A DNA stretch of 64,000 nucleotides from Delphinapterus leucas (lineage: Eukaryota; Chordata; Mammalia; Artiodactyla; Monodontidae), in contig NW_022097993.1 in assembly GCF_002288925.2 (NCBI RefSeq), positions 12,066,071-12,130,070 of the forward strand, written 5' to 3'. The notes beneath the pieces were generated by a model. The model was not told the DNA's origin, made no database searches, and worked only from the letters and a program-made list of their open reading frames with translations. How positions within the stretch are numbered: the stretch's first letter is position 1; each line of letters begins with the position of its first letter. The position numbers were made by a program, and so were the translations under genes. This document shows positions 59,139 through 64,000 of the stretch, one piece after another.

Positions 59139-62015
59139 AGTTATTTATTTATTTTTTAATTGGAGGAAAATTGCTTTCCAATGTTGTGTTAGTTTCTGCC
59201 ATACAATAAAGTGAATCAGCTACATGTATACCTGTATCCCCTCCCTATTGGACCTCCCTCCCTCCTCTCCCCTGCATCTAGGTCAACACAGAGCACCAAG
59301 CTGGGCTCCCTGTGCTATACAGCAGGTTCCCACTAGCTCTCTATTTTACACATGGTAGTGTATTTATGTCAAGCCTAATCTCCCAATTCGTCCCACCCTC
59401 CCTTTCCCTGTCGTGTCCACATGTCCATTCTCTACATCTACGTCTCTATTCCTGCCCTACAAATAGGTTCATCTGTACCGTTTTTCTAGATTCCACATAT
59501 ATGCATTAATATACAATATTTGTTTTTCTCTTTCTGGCTTACTTCATTCTTTATGACAGACTCTAGGTCCATCCACATCTCTACAAATGACCCAATTTCA
59601 TTCCTTTTTATGGCTGAGTAATATTCCATTGTATATATGTACAACATCTTCTTCATCCATTCATCAGTCATTGGACATTTATGTTGTTTCCATGTCCTGG
59701 CTACTGTAAATAGAGCTGCAATGAACACTGGGGTGCATGTGTCTTTTTGAATTATGGTTTCCTCAGGGTATATGCCCAGTAGTGGGATTGCTGGGTCGTA
59801 TGGTAGTTCTATTTTTAGTTTTTTAAGGAACCTCCATACTGTTCTCCATAGTGGCTGTATCAATTTACATTTCCATCAACAGTGCAAAAGGGTTCCCTTT
59901 TCTCCACATCTTCTCCAGCATTTAATGTTTGTAGATTTTTTTTTAAACATCTTTATTGGAGTATAATTGCTTTACAATGGTGTGTTAGTTTCTGCTGTAT
60001 AACAAAGTGAATCAGCTATACGTATACATATATCCCCATATCTCCTCCCTCTTGCGTCTCCCTCCCACCCTCCTTATCCCACCCCTCTAGGCGATCACAA
60101 AGTACCAAGCTGATCTCCCTGTGCTATGCGGCTGCTTCCCACTAGCTATCTATTCTACATTTGGTAGTGTATATATGTCCATGCCACTTTCACTTTGTCC
60201 CATCTTACCCTTCCCCCTCCCCGTGTCCTCAAGTCCATTCTCTACTACATCTGTGTCTTTATTCCTGTCCTGCCCCTAGGTTCATCAGAACCTTTTTGTT
60301 TTGTTTTTTTTTTTAGATTACATATATATTTGTTAGCATACGGTATTTGTTTTTCTCTTTCTGACTTACTTCACTCTGTATGATAGACTTAGGTCCATCC
60401 ACCTCAGTACAAATAACTCAATTTCGTTTCTTTTTATGGCTGAGTAACATTCCATTGAATATATGTGCCACATCTTTATCCATCCTGTTGATGGACATTT
60501 AGGTTGCTTCCATGTCCTGGCTATTGTAAATAGAGCTGCAATGAACATTGTGGTACATGACACTTTTTGAATTATGGTTTTCTCAGGGTATATGCCTAGT
60601 AGTGGGATTGCTGTGTCGTATGCTAGTTCTATTTGTAGTTTTTAAGGAACCTCCATACTGTTCTCAATAGTGGCTGTATCAATTTACATTCACACCAACA
60701 GTGCAAGAGGGTTCCCTATTCTCCACACCCTTTCCAGCATTTATTGTTTGTAGATTTTTGCTGATGACCATTTTGCCTGGTATGAAGTGATACCTCATTG
60801 TAGTTTTGATTTGCATTTCTCTAATAGTGATGTTGAGCATCTTTTCTTGTGCCTCTTGGCCATCTGTATGTGTTCTTTGGTGAAATGTCTCTTTAGGTCT
60901 TCCACCCATTTTTCAATTGGGTTTTTTGTTTTTTTTGATATTGAGCTCCATAAGCTGTTTGTATATTTTGGAGATTAATCCTTTATCCGTTGCTTCATTT
61001 GCAAATATTTTCTCCCATTCTGAGGGTTGTCTTTTCATCTTGTTTATGGCTTTCTTTGCTGTGCAGAAGCTTTTAAGTTTAATTAGGTCCCATTTGTTTA
61101 TTTTTATTTCCATTTCTCTAGGAGGTGGGTCAAAAAAGATCTTGCTCTGGTTTATGTCAAAAAGTGTTTTTTCTATGTTTTCCTCTAAAAGTTTTATAGT
61201 GTCCTATCTTACATTTAGGCCTTTAATCAATTTGGAGTTTATTTTTTGTGTATGGTGTTACGTAGTGTTCTAATTTCATTCTTTTACATGTAGCTGTCCA
61301 GTTTTCCACTTATTGAAGAGGCTGTCTTTTCTCCATTGTATGCCTCATTTGTCATAGATTAGGTGACCATATGTGCATGGGTTTATCTCTGGGCTTTCTA
61401 TCCTGTTCCATTCATCTGTATTTCTGTTTTTGTGCCAGTATCATACTGTCTTGATTACTGTAGCTTTGTAGTATAGTTTGAAATCAGGTAGCCTGATTCC
61501 TCCAGCTACATTTTTCTTTCTCAAGATTGCTCTGGCTGTTCGGGGTCTTTTGTGTTTCCATACAAATTGTAAAATTTTTTGTTCTAATTCTGTGAAGAAT
61601 GTCATTGGTAATTTGATAGGGATTGCATTGAAACTGTAGATTGTTTTGTGTAGTATAGTCATTCTCACAATATTGAGTCTTGCAATCCAAGAACATGGTA
61701 TATTTCTCCATCTGTTTATGTCATTCATCTTTGATTTCTTTCAGCAGTGTTTTATAGTTTTTTAAGTACAAATCTTTTGCCTCCTTAGGTAGGTTTATTC
61801 TTAGGTATTTTATTCTTTTTGTTGTGATGGTAAATAGGATTGTTTCCTTGATTTCTCTTTCTGATTTTTTGTTGTTAGTGCATAGGAATGCCAGAGATTT
61901 CTGTGCATTTATTTTGTATCCTGCAACCTTACCAAATTCATTGATTAGTTCTAGCAGTTTTCTGGTGACATCTTTAGGATTTTCTATGTATAGTATCATG
62001 TCATCTGCAAAACAG
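59139..62015 (-). mobile_element. Composite L1: outer L1 with a second L1 inside
   Basis: The reversed outer L1 begins with a type b 3' end ('aaattgctttccaatgttgt') at 59139. At about 59941 a second L1 3' end (type a, 'catctttattggagtataat') starts. After it, sequence runs through ORF2 to the FADD-coding 'tcatgtcatctgcaaaac' near 62000. ORF2 frames are broken many times. The whole block lies between 68-bp direct repeats. Confidence 0.92.
59941..60757 (-). mobile_element. Inner L1, 5'-truncated (proposed extent)
   Basis: Its poly-T starts in 'gtttgtagattttt' of the outer L1 (59926-59940). The same 'gtttgtagattttt' recurs at about 60746-60759, exactly where normal ORF2 order would resume for the outer L1. 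The right edge is inferred, since inner and outer sequences are homologous there and the join is seamless. Confidence 0.55.
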
Positions 62016-62083
62016 AAAGAGCCATGACTATTGTCTAACATGAGAAAATTTGTTTCTTTAATCACTGCTGGCTGCACATGGAC
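62016..62083. repeat. Right 68-bp direct repeat flanking composite L1
   Basis: Partner of 59071-59138, about 91% identical by my alignment. The 118-codon minus frame from 62077 starts in this flank and runs into L1 ORF2. That is an accidental fusion. Confidence 0.92.
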
Positions 62084-62130
62084 TATTCTTGAATAATTCT
62101 TCTCATTCCAGTGGGTTTAGTTTCTTTCAC

Positions 62131-62785
62131 TGTGACAGTGCTGAACTTTACCTGAGCTCTCTGACTTTGGAAAATGGCAGTGGTTAAGAAATCCCCCACT
62201 CTTTTGTGTTCAAAAAAAAAAAAGTCTTACGAAATGCAAAGAACCACCCTGCTGATATTACTTAGACAAGACTCTCAGATGAACCTCTTGTCTACTTATG
62301 ACAAAAATCAGACACAGACTGTCCAAATTCCTATGCTTTGTCTTGAGATTACTAGCAGAACTGTTTGTGCCCATGGACCAATTTGAACAAAATACTTGCT
62401 AACTTGACCAAACTTCAGTTGGGCGTCTTCCTTTTCCCAGACTCCTGAACTTTGGACCATCCTTGAGTTTAAACAACAATCAGGAGATTAACCAAGCAGG
62501 GAAAATGGAACCACCATCCCTGCCTGTCTATCTGTCCCAGAACTGTCTGGCCACCGAGAAAGACATTCCCAGTATTACTTGGTCCCACTGTCCACACTCA
62601 TCCTACTCTCCCACCCAGTTCCTTCTTGTCTTGCTGACTCACCCCTTCCTGCCTGCCATCTGGGATGTTCTGGATCTCACAGTTGGAGTGTTCTCCCTAC
62701 TGCAACAGTCCCTCTGCCTTACTGCAGTAGTCTTTTCAAATAAAGGTTCTCCTTACCTAAGTCTGGATTTGTTTTTTGACACCTA
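62131..62785 (+). mobile_element. Solo LTR of an endogenous retrovirus
   Basis: Starts 'tgtgacagtgctgaacttta' and has 'aataaaggttctccttacct' near 62740, ending near 'tttgttttttgaca'. It shares ordered blocks with 25642-26235: 'ggttaagaa', 'cttttgtgtt', 'gtccaaattcc', 'ctcctgaactttggacca'. No internal viral genes are nearby. Edges are approximate. Confidence 0.62.
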
Positions 62786-63555
62786 AAAGACAATAGCCAT
62801 TTTCATTGGTCACCAAAATTTCTTCAGTCTCTATGTTCTTCTGGTTCTCTGTTCTTATTAAACCTCTTTTCTGTTGTAATATCCCAGTTACATATAACTA
62901 CAGAAACATCTCAGGGGCAAGATGACTTTTTCATCATGTGAAACTCTGTAGATTGACATGCTGGAGACATGTTTGTCTCATTTTCTTCAATGAAGTGCTA
63001 CAGCATTGTAGAATTTCTTGAATTGATTTTGACATCAATAACTCTGGAAAACTAAAACTAATAAAGTTTTCCTAAGAAGCTAAGAGTGATTCAAAATTTA
63101 CAAGCTAAATTTTTTGAATCAGTGGGTTTTTGATTACGCCTTTTTTTTAAAAGTTCTTGTGGCTATATATTTTTACCAAGTGTCTGAATCCAACCTGAAA
63201 ATTCAGGTTGGCTTCTCTCTTCTGTCTCCTGTTGCATGTGTGCAGGTAATAACAAAACTGGGGAAAAATTAAGTACATTTCAAGTAGGTTTGAGAAGTAA
63301 AGCAGGTCCAAATAGAACCACACAATAGACTCTAGATCCAAATCTGTTTAAAATCACCTGTTATTTTGGATAAGCCATGCTTTTCTGCTACAATCAGTTC
63401 CAGCCCCAGCACCCCCATGACAGCTAATGCATTTTTTCATTTTTCTGCCTCTATGATTCACCTGAGAAACATTTCCATGGAACTTGTTTTTATTTGATTT
63501 GGGGATTTAATAATGTAGAAGGAACAAGTGGAAATACCGTGGCATCAGGAGAATG
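62786..63555. other. No recognised feature
   Basis: Nothing named. Confidence 0.45.
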
Positions 63556-63710
63556 GCCCCAAAGTAGAAGTCAGAAGATCTGGGCTCTAATAGTGGGTCT
63601 GTCATTTACTTATAGTGATCTTAGGTAGCTCAGCCTCTTCTGAGCCCCATCTTTAGGGTAATTAATTCCTGCCCCATGTGGTAATCTTAAGGACAAAAAG
63701 ACAATATAGG
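63556..63710 (+). mobile_element. MIR fragment
   Basis: 'agtcagaagatctgggctct', 'gggtctgtcatttacttata' and 'gtgatcttaggtagctcagc' follow MIR on the + strand. Confidence 0.72.
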
Positions 63711-63889
63711 GTAATAAGAGCTTCTTAATATTTAAATAATATTAATACTTGTTTCACATATGTATCTCATATCTTCAGTATATTGTGAACTACCTAAAAC
63801 AGAGGACTTATAGAAGTAAACACATAATAATTGTTCAGTAAACTCTTTTGGATGTGTGATGATATATATGACTGTAGGCAATTCTAAAA

Positions 63890-64000
63890 TAAATTCCACA
63901 AATAATTCAACAAATACTTATTGTGTGCACATTATTGTAGTAGGTCCCTTACAGATACAAAAATGGATCAGATGTGAATCCCGTCCTCCAGGCACTTACA
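63890..64000 (-). mobile_element. L2 3'-end fragment, cut by window edge
   Basis: 'attcaacaaatacttattgt' and 'cccgtcctccaggcacttac' fit the reversed L2 tail. Confidence 0.78.

Noticed and set aside
61721..62077. 118-codon minus frame with an apparent new N-terminus on L1 reverse transcriptase
   Set aside because: The first ~20 codons come from the 68-bp flanking repeat by chance read-through. L1 starts only at about 62015.
25642..62785. One large provirus bounded by the two LTRs
   Set aside because: The distance (36 kb) is too great, no gag/pol/env remnants lie between, and the two LTRs differ too much to be partners.

Overview
The window is vertebrate nuclear DNA, and the repeats point to a cetacean (whale or dolphin) or a very close relative. 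The key evidence is at least fourteen tRNA-Glu-derived SINEs of the CHR superfamily. Their head reads 'cttccctggtggcgcagtgg'. Several have clean target-site duplications (TSDs), and there are two body types. The ~200-bp GC-rich body ending in 'gaggcccgcgtaccgc' is abundant in cetacean DNA, and I do not know it from cattle or pig. Around these lie cetartiodactyl-type L1 elements and a background of old mammalian repeats (L2, MIR, decayed L1). Species cannot be assigned from the sequence alone.

I find no host protein-coding gene, exon, tRNA or rRNA that I can support. Open reading frames are short, and most lie inside L1, SINE or L2 copies. This looks like an intergenic or deep-intronic, AT-rich, repeat-loaded region. 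The content is therefore an archaeology of transposition rather than genes working together.

Layout. 1-2690: L1 on the + strand, broken by a 100-N gap whose two sides carry the same 188 bp (an assembly fault), then a SINE that the L1 appears to have split. 2.7-8 kb: old sequence with a ~1 kb L2. 8-9.4 kb: truncated L1 with TSD. 9.4-13 kb: decayed old L1 pieces and two young SINEs. 13-18.6 kb: a younger L1 that keeps both ends but has lost its middle, inserted in an old L1. 18.6-21.3 kb: SINEs, a probable Tigger-like transposase relic and an L1 tail. 21.3-39 kb: mostly unrecognised sequence with one MIR, one solo LTR, L2 pieces and SINEs. 39-50.7 kb: three L1 tails, SINEs, MIR and two long L2 copies. 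50.7-59 kb: mostly unrecognised, with two SINEs, microsatellites and old repeats. 59-62.1 kb: one L1 inserted in another, the pair flanked by 68-bp direct repeats. 62.1-64 kb: a second LTR of the same family as that at 25.6 kb, then MIR and L2.

The best leads are the gap-flanking false duplication with a foldback, the 68-bp repeats around the L1-in-L1 composite, the internally deleted L1 with its 5' UTR, and the coexistence of three L1 3'-end types. I found no sign of a new functional system. Repeat names come from recognising consensus patterns by eye, so edges without TSDs are approximate.
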